NCBI GenBank assembly: GCA_023229685.1
Contig: JALNYT010000001.1
Coordinates: 372,001-436,000 of the forward strand
Reading direction: 5' to 3'
Length of the DNA stretch: 64,000 bases
DNA from: Sulfuritalea sp.
GTDB taxonomy: Bacteria; Pseudomonadota; Gammaproteobacteria; Burkholderiales; Rhodocyclaceae
Shown here: piece by piece, positions 43,905 through 52,223 of the stretch
How positions within the stretch are numbered: the stretch's first letter is position 1
Layout: the number at the start of each line of letters is the position of its first letter
The notes under the pieces: generated by a model
The model's input: only the letters and a program-made list of their open reading frames with translations
What the model was told of the DNA's origin: nothing
Database searches by the model: none
Made by a program: the position numbers and the translations under genes

Positions 43905-45638
43905 ATGGGGAACAGCAACTTCGCGGTCTGGCGCAAAGCCGGGCTCATCATTGCATTAGCGCTACCGCTGGGTTTGACCAATGTCATCGCCCAGGAAGCC
44001 AGAAGTCCCGCTGAGAAGAGCTATCAGGCGGGCGACTCGTCTCCCGTCGGCCAGGCGGAGATGCATCACAACATCAACCCCAAGGCTCCTCCGATGACCA
44101 AGGACGAGTTCGAGAAGGGCAAGAATATTTACTTCCAGCGCTGCGCCGGCTGCCACGGCGTGTTGCGCAAGGGCGCTACCGGCAAGCCGCTGACCACGGA
44201 CAAGACGATTGCGAACGGTACGGAATATCTCAAGGTCTTCATCAAGTACGGCTCACCCGGCGGCATGCCGAACTGGGGCACCTCGGGCGAACTGAACGAC
44301 GCTGAAGTCGACCTGATGGCGCGCTATGTCCAGCAGGAACCGCCGACGCCGCCCGAATGGGGCATGAAGGAAATGATGGCCTCGCTGAAGGTGACCGTCC
44401 CGCCGAGCAAGCGTCCGACCAAGAAGCTGAACAATCTCGACCTCGGCAACCTGTTCTCCGTCACCTTGCGTGACGCCGGCGAGATCGCGCTGATCGACGG
44501 CAAGACCAAGAAGATCGTCAAGATCCTCAAGACCGGCTACGCGGTGCATATTTCGCGCATGTCGCAGTCCGGCCGCTATCTCTACGTCATCGGTCGCGAT
44601 GCGCGCATCAACCTGATCGACCTGTGGATGGAAGAACCGACCAACGTGGCAGAGATCAAGGTCGGCCTCGAAGCACGTTCGGTTGAAACCTCGAAGTTCA
44701 AGGGTTACGAAGACAAATACGCGATTGCCGGCACCTACTGGCCGCCGCAGTTCGTCATCATGGAGGGCGATACCCTGAAGCCGCTGCGCATCGAATCGAC
44801 GCGTGGCATTACCGTCGGCACCCAGGAGTACCATCCCGAGCCGCGCGTGGCGGCGATCGTGGCCTCGCACTACAACCCCGAGTTCATCGTCAATGCCAAG
44901 GAAACCGGCAAGATCCTAGTGGTCAACTACAAGGATCTGACGAACCTCAAAATCACCACCATCAACGCGGCGCAGTTCCTTCACGACGGCGGCATGGATT
45001 CGACCGGGCGCTACTTCATGGTCGCGGCCAACGCATCGAACAAGATCGCGGTGGTCGATACCAAGGAAGACAAGCTGGCTGCCCTGATCGACGTCGGCAA
45101 GGTGCCGCACCCCGGTCGTGGCGCCAACTTCATCCATCCGAAGTTCGGCCCGGTGTGGGCCACCAGCCACCTCGGCGACGAGACCATCAGCCTGATCGGC
45201 ACCGATCCGAAGAAGCACAAGGATCAGGCGTGGCGCGTGGTGGAAACCCTCAAGGCCCAGGGTGGCGGCTCGTTGTTCATCAAGACCCATCCGAAGTCGA
45301 CCAATCTGTGGGTCGATACGCCACTCAATCCGGACGCCAAGAACAGCCAGTCGGTCGCCGTATTCGACATCAGGAATCTCGACAAGGGATACGAGGTGCT
45401 GCCGATCGGCGAATGGGCGGATATCAAGGATGACGGCGCCAAGCGCATCGTCCAGCCGGAATACAACATGGCTGGCGATGAAGTCTGGTTTTCGGTGTGG
45501 AGCGCAAAAGACAAGATCTCCGCACTGGTCGTCGTCGATGACAAGACGCGCAAGCTGAAGGCCGTAATCAAGGACCCGAAACTGATCACGCCGACCGGCA
45601 AGTTCAACATCAACAATACCCAGCACGACGTGTATTGA
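43905..45638 (+). CDS. nirS: Cytochrome cd1 nitrite reductase (NO-forming)
   Basis: A 577-residue periplasmic enzyme that reduces nitrite to nitric oxide in denitrification. The ATG at 43905 follows GGGAGG and gives a Sec signal peptide (AGLIIALALPLGLTNVIAQ). The heme c motif is RCAGCH (residues 79-84). The d1-heme beta-propeller includes GYAVHISRMSQSGRYLYVIG, YHPEPRVAAIVASH, FLHDGGMDSTGRYFM, PHPGRGANF and the C-terminal ITPTGKFNINNTQHDVY, all highly conserved in true NirS rather than NirN. Upstream is a perfect FNR/DNR box. None of the usual nirCFDLGHJEN maturation genes is in the window. Confidence 0.97.
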   Translation: MGNSNFAVWRKAGLIIALALPLGLTNVIAQEARSPAEKSYQAGDSSPVGQAEMHHNINPKAPPMTKDEFEKGKNIYFQRCAGCHGVLRKGATGKPLTTDKTIANGTEYLKVFIKYGSPGGMPNWGTSGELNDAEVDLMARYVQQEPPTPPEWGMKEMMASLKVTVPPSKRPTKKLNNLDLGNLFSVTLRDAGEIALIDGKTKKIVKILKTGYAVHISRMSQSGRYLYVIGRDARINLIDLWMEEPTNVAEIKVGLEARSVETSKFKGYEDKYAIAGTYWPPQFVIMEGDTLKPLRIESTRGITVGTQEYHPEPRVAAIVASHYNPEFIVNAKETGKILVVNYKDLTNLKITTINAAQFLHDGGMDSTGRYFMVAANASNKIAVVDTKEDKLAALIDVGKVPHPGRGANFIHPKFGPVWATSHLGDETISLIGTDPKKHKDQAWRVVETLKAQGGGSLFIKTHPKSTNLWVDTPLNPDAKNSQSVAVFDIRNLDKGYEVLPIGEWADIKDDGAKRIVQPEYNMAGDEVWFSVWSAKDKISALVVVDDKTRKLKAVIKDPKLITPTGKFNINNTQHDVY

Positions 45639-45665
45639 TCCACTCGCCGGCTGCTGCAAAACCAA

Positions 45666-45688
45666 CGGGGGCGCAAGCCCCCGTTTTT
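45666..45688 (+). terminator. Intrinsic terminator after nirS
   Basis: CGGGGGC-GCAA-GCCCCCG followed by five T, starting 28 bases after the nirS stop. A 7-bp GC stem, four-base loop and T-run make a strong rho-independent terminator. Confidence 0.92.
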
Positions 45689-45710
45689 CGTTCACTCGGT
45701 TGGGATCGGC

Positions 45711-46082
45711 TTAGTCATCCGGTGACGCATGCAACGCATAGTCAGCCATCGCCGCCAGCACCGGTTCGGCTTCGCCCACCGGCGCCGCCAGGGCGATCAC
45801 CAACCCGGCATGACGATCCATGGCGTTGGCCGCCATCTGCGGCAAATCCTTTTTGACATGACTGCCGGCCGCCATGAAAATCGGCACGACGACGATTTCC
45901 GTCGCACCCTGGCGCACCAGGCAATCGACACCCTCGTCGAAGCTCGGCCGCAGCAGTTCGAGAAACCCTGGCTCCACCAGCGCCTCCGGCTCACGGGCGA
46001 GGATGGCGTCGCGGATGCGATGAAACGGCCGCGCCCACTCGGCGTTGCGCGCCCCATGACCAAACAGAAGTATGCCCTTCAC
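45711..46082 (-). CDS. CbiX-family sirohydrochlorin chelatase-like protein
   Basis: A 123-residue short CbiX-type chelatase. Such proteins insert Co or Fe into sirohydrochlorin for cobalamin or siroheme. The family histidines are present: His9 in LLFGHGARNAEWARPF and His75 in PIFMAAGSHVKKDLPQM. It follows the MFS gene with a four-base overlap and is convergent with nirS. Siroheme is the precursor of heme d1, the NirS cofactor, so adjacency could be meaningful, but the two genes are on opposite strands and the link is inference. Confidence 0.82.
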   Translation of the reverse strand: MKGILLFGHGARNAEWARPFHRIRDAILAREPEALVEPGFLELLRPSFDEGVDCLVRQGATEIVVVPIFMAAGSHVKKDLPQMAANAMDRHAGLVIALAAPVGEAEPVLAAMADYALHASPDD

Positions 46083-47350
46083 TTTTTCTCCGCCTGCCAG
46101 ATATTACGGCAGCCTGTCTCCGTCACCAATAGCGTGGCAAACCATCCCACAACCGCCGCTGCAGTCAGCAGCATCAGGCCGTTGCGCCAGTCGCCAGCCG
46201 AGTAGATGCGCACCCCCGCTTCAATTCTGCCATCCCAGGTGCGCTCCATGAGCCAGCCTACTATGGGTTGCAGGATAGCCGGGCCGAGAAACACGCCGAC
46301 ATTCACCACGCTGGTGGCCATGCCCGAGAGTTGCGGCGGATTGACTTCCTTGGCGCTGGCCCAGGACAGCGTGAAGCCCGCCGAAGCCAGACCCATCACG
46401 ATGCACAAGGCATAGGTGGCCGCCTGCGGCAATGCGCTTTCGCCGGGTCGGGTGGCCCACAACCAGACCATCCAGCCCAGGACATGCAGCCCCGAAACCG
46501 CGAGGGCGACCGACTTGCGCCGCCCCAGGGCGTCCGATACCCTGCCCCACAAGGCTGAACCAACGGCGAAGCCGACGAAGTAAATGCTTACATGACTGGA
46601 GGCGGTGGCGCGCGTCATGCCGTGCATCTGCGTCAGATAAGGCACTGCCCACAATCCGGCGAAGGCGAAGAAGGCTCCGGACAGTCCGGCATTGGCGAAA
46701 AAGCCGGGCCAGGTCCTGCGGTTTTTCAGCACCGAAACGAGACCGGTGAGCCAGGCTGCGCGGTCCACCTTGCCGGCCGGCGTTTCGATCACCCAGGCGC
46801 GGCTGGCAAACGCCAGCGCGAACGACAACAGGCCGACCACGACGAATACCTGGCGCCAGCCGGCGGCCTGGGTGGCCCAGGCCAGCGGCGCGCCGGCGAG
46901 TATCGAACCGAGGTTGCCGATCAGCATGCAGAGGCCGGTCAGGGTGGCGAAGCGGCGTTCTTCAAAGCCGATCGCCAGCAGCTTGAGCATGGCGATGAAG
47001 GTCACGGACACGCCAAGGCCGACCAGGGTGCGGCCGGCAAAGGCCAGCTCGAAACTCGGCGCGAGGCCGAACAGGATCGCACCGACGCCGGCCACCAGTC
47101 CGCCCCAGAACAGGATGCGGCGCGGTCCCAGGGTGTCGGCGAGAACCCCGGTGGGAATCTGCATCAGCGTATAGACGTAGAAATAGGTGGCCGCCAGCGT
47201 GCCGAGTTGCGCGCCACCGATGGCAAACGTGGCTTGCAGATCGCCGGAGATCGCCGCTGGTGCGACGCGATGGAAGAAGGACAGCAGGTAGGCGGCAATC
47301 GCCACGCCGAGGCCGAGCAGGACGGCTGGCCGGGTGGCGACTGCGTTCAT
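46079..47350 (-). CDS. MFS transporter
   Basis: A 423-residue transporter with about 12 hydrophobic segments from the ATG at 47350. Motif A-like sequence is QIPTGVLADTLGPRRILFWG; other MFS features are GLGVSVTFIAMLKLLAIGF and a second-half repeat KVSDALGRRKS-like (WGRVSDALGRRKSVALAVSG). The frame continues upstream to 47554 but only overlaps the dehydrogenase gene. It is coupled by four-base overlaps to the dehydrogenase before and the CbiX gene after it. Substrate unknown; an organic acid is plausible next to a 2-hydroxyacid dehydrogenase. Confidence 0.85.
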   Translation of the reverse strand: MNAVATRPAVLLGLGVAIAAYLLSFFHRVAPAAISGDLQATFAIGGAQLGTLAATYFYVYTLMQIPTGVLADTLGPRRILFWGGLVAGVGAILFGLAPSFELAFAGRTLVGLGVSVTFIAMLKLLAIGFEERRFATLTGLCMLIGNLGSILAGAPLAWATQAAGWRQVFVVVGLLSFALAFASRAWVIETPAGKVDRAAWLTGLVSVLKNRRTWPGFFANAGLSGAFFAFAGLWAVPYLTQMHGMTRATASSHVSIYFVGFAVGSALWGRVSDALGRRKSVALAVSGLHVLGWMVWLWATRPGESALPQAATYALCIVMGLASAGFTLSWASAKEVNPPQLSGMATSVVNVGVFLGPAILQPIVGWLMERTWDGRIEAGVRIYSAGDWRNGLMLLTAAAVVGWFATLLVTETGCRNIWQAEKK

Positions 47351-48321
47351 TGCACGACTTCGGGATTCAGCAGATTGGGCGGCCGCTGACCGGCGAGCGC
47401 GGCGATCAGGTTGTCGGCCGCCGTCATCGCCATCGCCATGCGCGTGGCGCGCGACGATGAACCGATATGTGGTGTCAGCGCCACGTTGTCGAGTTCGAGA
47501 AAACCCGGGTTGAACTTCGGCTCGCCCTCGAACACATCCAGCCCCGCCCCGCAAAGTCGGCCCTGGCGCAACGCCGAAATCAGCGCTTCGTCATCGACGA
47601 TGCCGCCGCGGGCAATGTTGATCAGGTGCGCGGTCGGCTTCATCAGCGCCAGTTCTGCGGCGCCGATGGCGTGATGCGTCGCCGGCGAGTAGGGCAGCAG
47701 CAGCACCAGGAAATCCGATTCGCGCAACAGCGCCTGCTTGTCCACCCAGTTCGCACGGCATGCCGCTTCCTTTTCGGCCGGCAGGCGTGTCCGATTGTGG
47801 TAGATCACCTTCATGTCGAAACCCAGCGCGCGGCGCGCCAGGGCCTGCCCGATGCGCCCCATGCCGAGGATGCCCAGCGTGGCGTGATGCACGTCGCTAC
47901 CCAGCCACTGGACGAACTCCCAGCCCTTCCACTCGCCCTTGCGCAACCAGCGTTCGGCGGCAGGCAGGCGGCGCGCCGTCGCCATCAGCAAAGCCCAGGC
48001 CAGATCGGCCGTGGTGTCGTCGAGCACACCGGGGGTGTTGGTCGCCATCACTCCGGCGCCGGTGCAGGCCGCAAGGTCGATGTTGTTGTAGCCGACGGCG
48101 AAATTGCACACCGCCTTCAACTTCGGCGCGGCGGCGATTACCTCGGCCGTCACCGGGTCGGTGGCTGCGGTCAGCGCACCGGCCTTGTCGGCCAGCCGCT
48201 GTTTCAGGCCCGCCACGCCGAGAATGACATCGGCCTGATTGTCGTCGACCTCGAAGTGCCCGGCCAGACGCTCGATCACTTCCGGAAAGACCGCGCGGCT
48301 AACCAATATCCTGGGTTTCAT
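47347..48321 (-). CDS. D-2-hydroxyacid dehydrogenase (glyoxylate/hydroxypyruvate reductase-like)
   Basis: A 324-residue NAD(P)-dependent oxidoreductase starting with MKPRILVSRAVFPEVIERLA at 48321 after GAGGAC. The nucleotide-binding motif is LGILGMGRIGQALARRALGF. Catalytic Arg, Glu and His are in NIARGGIVDDEAL, AGLDVFEGEP and LTPHIGSSS. Overall it resembles GhrB/GyaR, which reduce glyoxylate, hydroxypyruvate or 2-keto-gluconate. It is the first gene of a three-gene operon with the MFS transporter and CbiX-like protein. Confidence 0.9.
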   Translation of the reverse strand: MKPRILVSRAVFPEVIERLAGHFEVDDNQADVILGVAGLKQRLADKAGALTAATDPVTAEVIAAAPKLKAVCNFAVGYNNIDLAACTGAGVMATNTPGVLDDTTADLAWALLMATARRLPAAERWLRKGEWKGWEFVQWLGSDVHHATLGILGMGRIGQALARRALGFDMKVIYHNRTRLPAEKEAACRANWVDKQALLRESDFLVLLLPYSPATHHAIGAAELALMKPTAHLINIARGGIVDDEALISALRQGRLCGAGLDVFEGEPKFNPGFLELDNVALTPHIGSSSRATRMAMAMTAADNLIAALAGQRPPNLLNPEVVQ

Positions 48322-48390
48322 AGTGTCCTCGCCTTCTGTTCCCTGAAACCACCGGCCGCCAGCCATGGCTCCAGCCGGTGCTGCTTTGCA

Positions 48391-49566
48391 TCAGCGCCTG
48401 ACCAGCGTCACCGGCACGTCGGTGTGCAGCAGCACCCCCTTGGCGACCGAGCCGAGAACCAGGTCGGCGGCCGCGGAACGACCATGGGTGCACATCAGGA
48501 TCTGGCCGATGCCGTGCTCGCGCGCGAAATGAGCGATGGTCTCGGCCGCCAGGTCCCCGATCACGACATGATGCTGGTATGGCACGCCGGCGCCGTCGAG
48601 GCGCGCACGCGCCGCCGCCAGTTCCTTGAGCCCCTCGTCGTGGTAATAGCCCTTCATGTCCTCCGGCGAGACGAACTGCGCCACGTCCTTGTGCAACACG
48701 TGCTGGACATTGAGCAGATGAATCTCCGGTGCTTCCTTGTACCAGTCGCGCATGGTCAGCAGTTGACCGACGGCGCGCAGCGAGGCGTCGGAGCCGTCGA
48801 TCGGCAGCAGCAGCTTGTGCATGGTTGTCTCCCCCACTCCGGATCCTGCAGGCCCGGCTTCGATCTCTTCGAGCGGCCGCTCCTCTTCTTCGGCCTCGGC
48901 GCGTGCCGCGAGCAGCTTGCCGAGTCCGATGACGATGACCACGCCCGCCACCGGCAACGCGGTATGCAGCCAGGCGGCGTTGGTCGCGATCCATGAGCCG
49001 ACCAGCGGATCGCTCGCAGCCATGTCCCCCGCGACGTAGCCCAGCAGCGCCGCACCGAGCGTGATGATGATCGGAAAGCGCTCCATGAGCTTGAGCAGGA
49101 AGGTGCTGGCGAAAATCACCAGCGGAATGCTGATCGCCAGGCCGATGATCAGCAACGGCATGCTGCCCTTCGCCACCGCCGCGACGCCGATGACGTTGTC
49201 CAGGCTCATCACCAGGTCGGCGATCAGGATGGTGCGGATGGCGGCCGCCATGCTCGAGATGGCCGCGCCTTCGCCCTCGCCATCCTCCTCGGGCAACAGC
49301 AACTGCACGGCAATCCACAGCAGCAGCAAGGCGCCGATCAGCTTCAGCGCCGGCAGCTTGAGCAACTCCACGGCGACGATGGTGAGCACGATGCGCATCA
49401 CCACCGCCGCACTGCTGCCCCAGAAGATCGCCCGCTTCTGCTGCGCCGGCGGCAACGAGCGCGCCGCCAGCGCTATGACCACGGCGTTATCGCCGGACAG
49501 CACGATATTGACGCCGATGATCTGCAGCAGCGCCAGCCAGAAGGCTGGCGTTCCGAACTCAATCAC
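48391..49566 (-). CDS. TerC-family membrane protein fused to a UspA domain
   Basis: A 391-residue two-part protein. Residues 1-220 form a TerC/YjbE-type integral membrane protein with conserved Asp motifs in IVLSGDNAVVIALAAR and DLVMSLDNVIGVAAVAKGS; the family is linked to Mn or other metal export. A 25-residue acidic linker (ARAEAEEEERPLEEIEAGP) leads to a complete UspA domain from about 249 (MHKLLLPIDGSDASLRAV to MCTHGRSAAADLVLGSVAKG) with the nucleotide-binding G2xG9xG(S/T) pattern. An internal ATG at 48822 lies six bases after a GGGGGAG and could give a free 143-residue UspA. The frame is continuous across the junction. Confidence 0.88.
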   Translation of the reverse strand: MIEFGTPAFWLALLQIIGVNIVLSGDNAVVIALAARSLPPAQQKRAIFWGSSAAVVMRIVLTIVAVELLKLPALKLIGALLLLWIAVQLLLPEEDGEGEGAAISSMAAAIRTILIADLVMSLDNVIGVAAVAKGSMPLLIIGLAISIPLVIFASTFLLKLMERFPIIITLGAALLGYVAGDMAASDPLVGSWIATNAAWLHTALPVAGVVIVIGLGKLLAARAEAEEEERPLEEIEAGPAGSGVGETTMHKLLLPIDGSDASLRAVGQLLTMRDWYKEAPEIHLLNVQHVLHKDVAQFVSPEDMKGYYHDEGLKELAAARARLDGAGVPYQHHVVIGDLAAETIAHFAREHGIGQILMCTHGRSAAADLVLGSVAKGVLLHTDVPVTLVRR

Positions 49567-49590
49567 GCCGCAGTTGCCTCAATTGCAGCC

Positions 49591-51528
49591 TCACTTGTAC
49601 AGCACTTCCGGCAGCCACAGGCCAATACCCGGGAAGACATAGAGCATGACCAGCGCAAAGACCTGGATGACCATGAACGGCATCATGCCGAGGAAGATCT
49701 GGTTCAGCGTCACGTGCGGCGGCGAGACCCCCTTCAGGTAGAAAGCCGCCATCGCCACCGGCGGCGAAAGGAAAGCCGTCTGCAGGTTGAGCGCGACCAG
49801 CAGGCCAAAAAACAAGGGATCGATGTTGAAGTGTGGCAACAGGGGGATGAAGATCGGCATGAAGATGACGATGATCTCGGTCCACTCCAGCGGCCAGCCG
49901 AGCAGGAAGATGATGATCTGGGCCAGGATCATGAACTGCGTCGGCGTCATTTCGAGCGACAACACCCACTGGTTGATGATCTCCTGCCCGCCGAGCAAGG
50001 CGAACGCCGCTGAAAAGATCGACGAGCCGACGAACAGCCAGCACACCATGGCGCTGGTCTTGGCGGTGAGAAACACCGATTCCTTGAGCACTCCCATGTT
50101 GAGTCGCCGGTAGGCCGCCGCCAGCAGCAGGCCGCCCATCGAACCCATCGCCGCCGCCTCCGTCGGCGTTGCCAGGCCGAAGACGATGGTGCCGAGCACC
50201 GACAGGATCAGCATCGCCAGCGGGAAAAACGATCCCAACAGCATCTTGAAGATTTCCAGCCGGGCGAAGGTAAAAATGAAATAGAAAATCACCAGGCCCG
50301 CAATTCCGATGCCGAAGCTGATCCAGTAGCCGAGCGGCGCGGGCAGTCGCTCGGCAGGTGCTGCGGCGGGCGCCGCCTCTACCGCTTTCGCCTGAGCCGC
50401 CACCGGGGCCGGCTGCGGCTTCGCCACAGTCGCCGTCGGCTCCTTGAGCCCTTCGGCAGGTGGTTCCTTGAGCCCCCCTTCCTGTTCCGGTTCCTGCAAG
50501 CCGCCACTCTCTGGCTGGGAGTCCTGATTGCCGAATCCGGTACCCATTTCGACCACGTCGGTCGAAATCGCTTCGACCGGCTCCGTCACCAGGCGATAGG
50601 TCCAGCCCATTGCCGCGGTGAAGAACAGCGCCGGCAGCAGGGCGATGAACAACTGCTTCGCCAGCATCCGGCGCGGCGCGTCGGGATCGAGATTGCCCTT
50701 GATCGCAGCGATCAGACCCTTGATGACATTGCTGCCAAAAGATCTGGAGATGGATTCGGCATATTTCGGCAGCACGACGATCCGGTCTTCCGCGGACAAC
50801 GGCGGCGCCAGGTGGGGCTTCAGCTTGGCCACCACGATGATGTAGCCGACATACAGTGACGCCAGCATGATGCCGGGGAAAAAGGCGCCGGCGTACAGTT
50901 TCACCACCGAAACGCCGGCAGTGGCGCCATACACGATCAGCAATACCGAGGGGGGAATCAGGATCCCCAGGCAACCGCCGGCGGTGATCGCGCCGGCGGC
51001 AAGCCTGACCTGGTAGCCGGCCTTGAGCATGGCCGGCAGGGCCAGCAGGCCCATCAGGGTCACCACGGCACCGACGATGCCGGTGGCGGTGGCGAACACC
51101 GCGCAGGTGACCACGGTCGCCACGGCCAGCGATCCCGGAATTCTGGCCATGGCCAGGTGCAGGCTCTTGAACAGCTTTTCGATCAGGTTGGCGCGTTCGA
51201 CCAGATAGCCCATGAAGACGAACAGCGGGATCGAGATCAGCACGTCGTTGGACATCACCGAATAGGCCCGCTGTACCATCAGGTCAAGCGTCTGCTGCAC
51301 CGCCAGGGCCGGATTCTGGCTGCGGAAGGCCAAATAGCCAAACATCATGCCCATGCCCATCAGGGTAAATGCGGTGGGAAATCCCAGCATGATGGCGACC
51401 ACGATCAAGGCCAGCATCAGGAGCCCCAGATGGCCATTGGTCATCTGCGAGGGCGCCGGCATCAGGACGAACACGCCGATGACCACGGCAGCCAGGATTG
51501 CGAGGCCGAACCAGATTTCCTTTTTCAC
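49591..51528 (-). CDS. dctM: TRAP transporter large permease DctM, long variant
   Basis: A 645-residue membrane protein of the TRAP-T large-subunit family. Motifs are LGFPTAFTLMGMGMMFGYLA, LFVFMGYLVERANL, GGCLGILIPPSVLLIVYG, FGLATPTEAAAMGSMGG and LGWPLEWTEIIVIFMPIFIP. Usual DctM proteins are about 430 residues; the excess lies at about 245-430, where two extra membrane segments flank a hydrophilic Pro/Glu/Ala-rich stretch with GLQEP, GLKEP and GLKEP repeats. It is coupled to dctQ by a four-base overlap. It imports an organic acid or similar solute by ion gradient with DctQ and DctP. Confidence 0.9.
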   Translation of the reverse strand: MKKEIWFGLAILAAVVIGVFVLMPAPSQMTNGHLGLLMLALIVVAIMLGFPTAFTLMGMGMMFGYLAFRSQNPALAVQQTLDLMVQRAYSVMSNDVLISIPLFVFMGYLVERANLIEKLFKSLHLAMARIPGSLAVATVVTCAVFATATGIVGAVVTLMGLLALPAMLKAGYQVRLAAGAITAGGCLGILIPPSVLLIVYGATAGVSVVKLYAGAFFPGIMLASLYVGYIIVVAKLKPHLAPPLSAEDRIVVLPKYAESISRSFGSNVIKGLIAAIKGNLDPDAPRRMLAKQLFIALLPALFFTAAMGWTYRLVTEPVEAISTDVVEMGTGFGNQDSQPESGGLQEPEQEGGLKEPPAEGLKEPTATVAKPQPAPVAAQAKAVEAAPAAAPAERLPAPLGYWISFGIGIAGLVIFYFIFTFARLEIFKMLLGSFFPLAMLILSVLGTIVFGLATPTEAAAMGSMGGLLLAAAYRRLNMGVLKESVFLTAKTSAMVCWLFVGSSIFSAAFALLGGQEIINQWVLSLEMTPTQFMILAQIIIFLLGWPLEWTEIIVIFMPIFIPLLPHFNIDPLFFGLLVALNLQTAFLSPPVAMAAFYLKGVSPPHVTLNQIFLGMMPFMVIQVFALVMLYVFPGIGLWLPEVLYK

Positions 51529-52151
51529 TTCTCGGCCCCTTCCTGAGCAACGACGATCGAATCCAGTTGAGCGATGTCCGAATCCTTGACGTGCACCATG
51601 TCTTTCAGCTTGTCGACGTCGACTTCCTCGACGTCCTCCTCACGCGACGGCCACTCGCCCTTTTGCAGGCAGACGATGCAGCGAAGGATTTCCACCACCC
51701 CCTGCACCAGCAACATGGCACCGGCCAGCGGGATGATGGTCTTGAATGGATAGACCGGCGGGCCGTCGGACGTGATGTTGGAAAGCTCCTTGATGGCCCA
51801 GGAATCGGCAGCATAGGAGTAACCGGCCCAGGCGAGGGCAACCACGCCGGGAATGAAGAACAGAATGTAGAGGGCGAGATCCAGGCCGGCCTGCAGGCGG
51901 GGCGGGAAGAAGCCGTAGAGCACGTCGCCGCGCACGTGGCCGTTCTTGGACAGGGTGTAGGCGCCGGCCATCATGAACATCGAGCCGTACATCATGATCA
52001 TGACGTCGAAGGCCCAGGGATGGGGATGGTCGAGAACGTAACGCGAGAACACTTCCCACGTGATCATGGCGGTCAACACCAGGATGAGCCAGGAAAAGGC
52101 GTGCCCGACCTTGGTGCTCACCTTGTCGACAAAAAGAAATAGTTTCTGCAT
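51525..52151 (-). CDS. dctQ: TRAP transporter small permease DctQ
   Basis: A 208-residue four-helix membrane protein. TM segments are near KVGHAFSWLILVLTAMITWE, FDVMIMMYGSMFMMAGAYTL, GLDLALYILFFIPGVVALAW and TIIPLAGAMLLVQGVVEILR. The motif MITWEVFSRYVLDHPHPWAF is characteristic of DctQ. An acidic C-terminal tail of about 40 residues (REEDVEEVDVDKLKDMVHV) is longer than usual. The gene lies between dctP and dctM, 72 bases after dctP with a strong hairpin in the gap. Confidence 0.88.
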   Translation of the reverse strand: MQKLFLFVDKVSTKVGHAFSWLILVLTAMITWEVFSRYVLDHPHPWAFDVMIMMYGSMFMMAGAYTLSKNGHVRGDVLYGFFPPRLQAGLDLALYILFFIPGVVALAWAGYSYAADSWAIKELSNITSDGPPVYPFKTIIPLAGAMLLVQGVVEILRCIVCLQKGEWPSREEDVEEVDVDKLKDMVHVKDSDIAQLDSIVVAQEGAEK

Positions 52152-52165
52152 GGTTTGGCCTGCTC

Positions 52166-52205
52166 AATAAAATCAACCACCCGGGCCGGGCCCGGGTGGT
52201 TGATG
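52166..52205 (-). terminator. Perfect 15-bp hairpin between dctP and dctQ
   Basis: ATCAACCACCCGGGC and its exact reverse complement flank a three-base loop (stem 52173-52187 with 52191-52205), followed on the minus strand by TTTTATT. The structure begins 19 bases after the dctP stop. It should act as a partial terminator or 3' stabiliser that lets the binding-protein gene be expressed more than the permeases. Confidence 0.8.
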
Positions 52206-52223
52206 AATGCTGCGAAGATCCCC

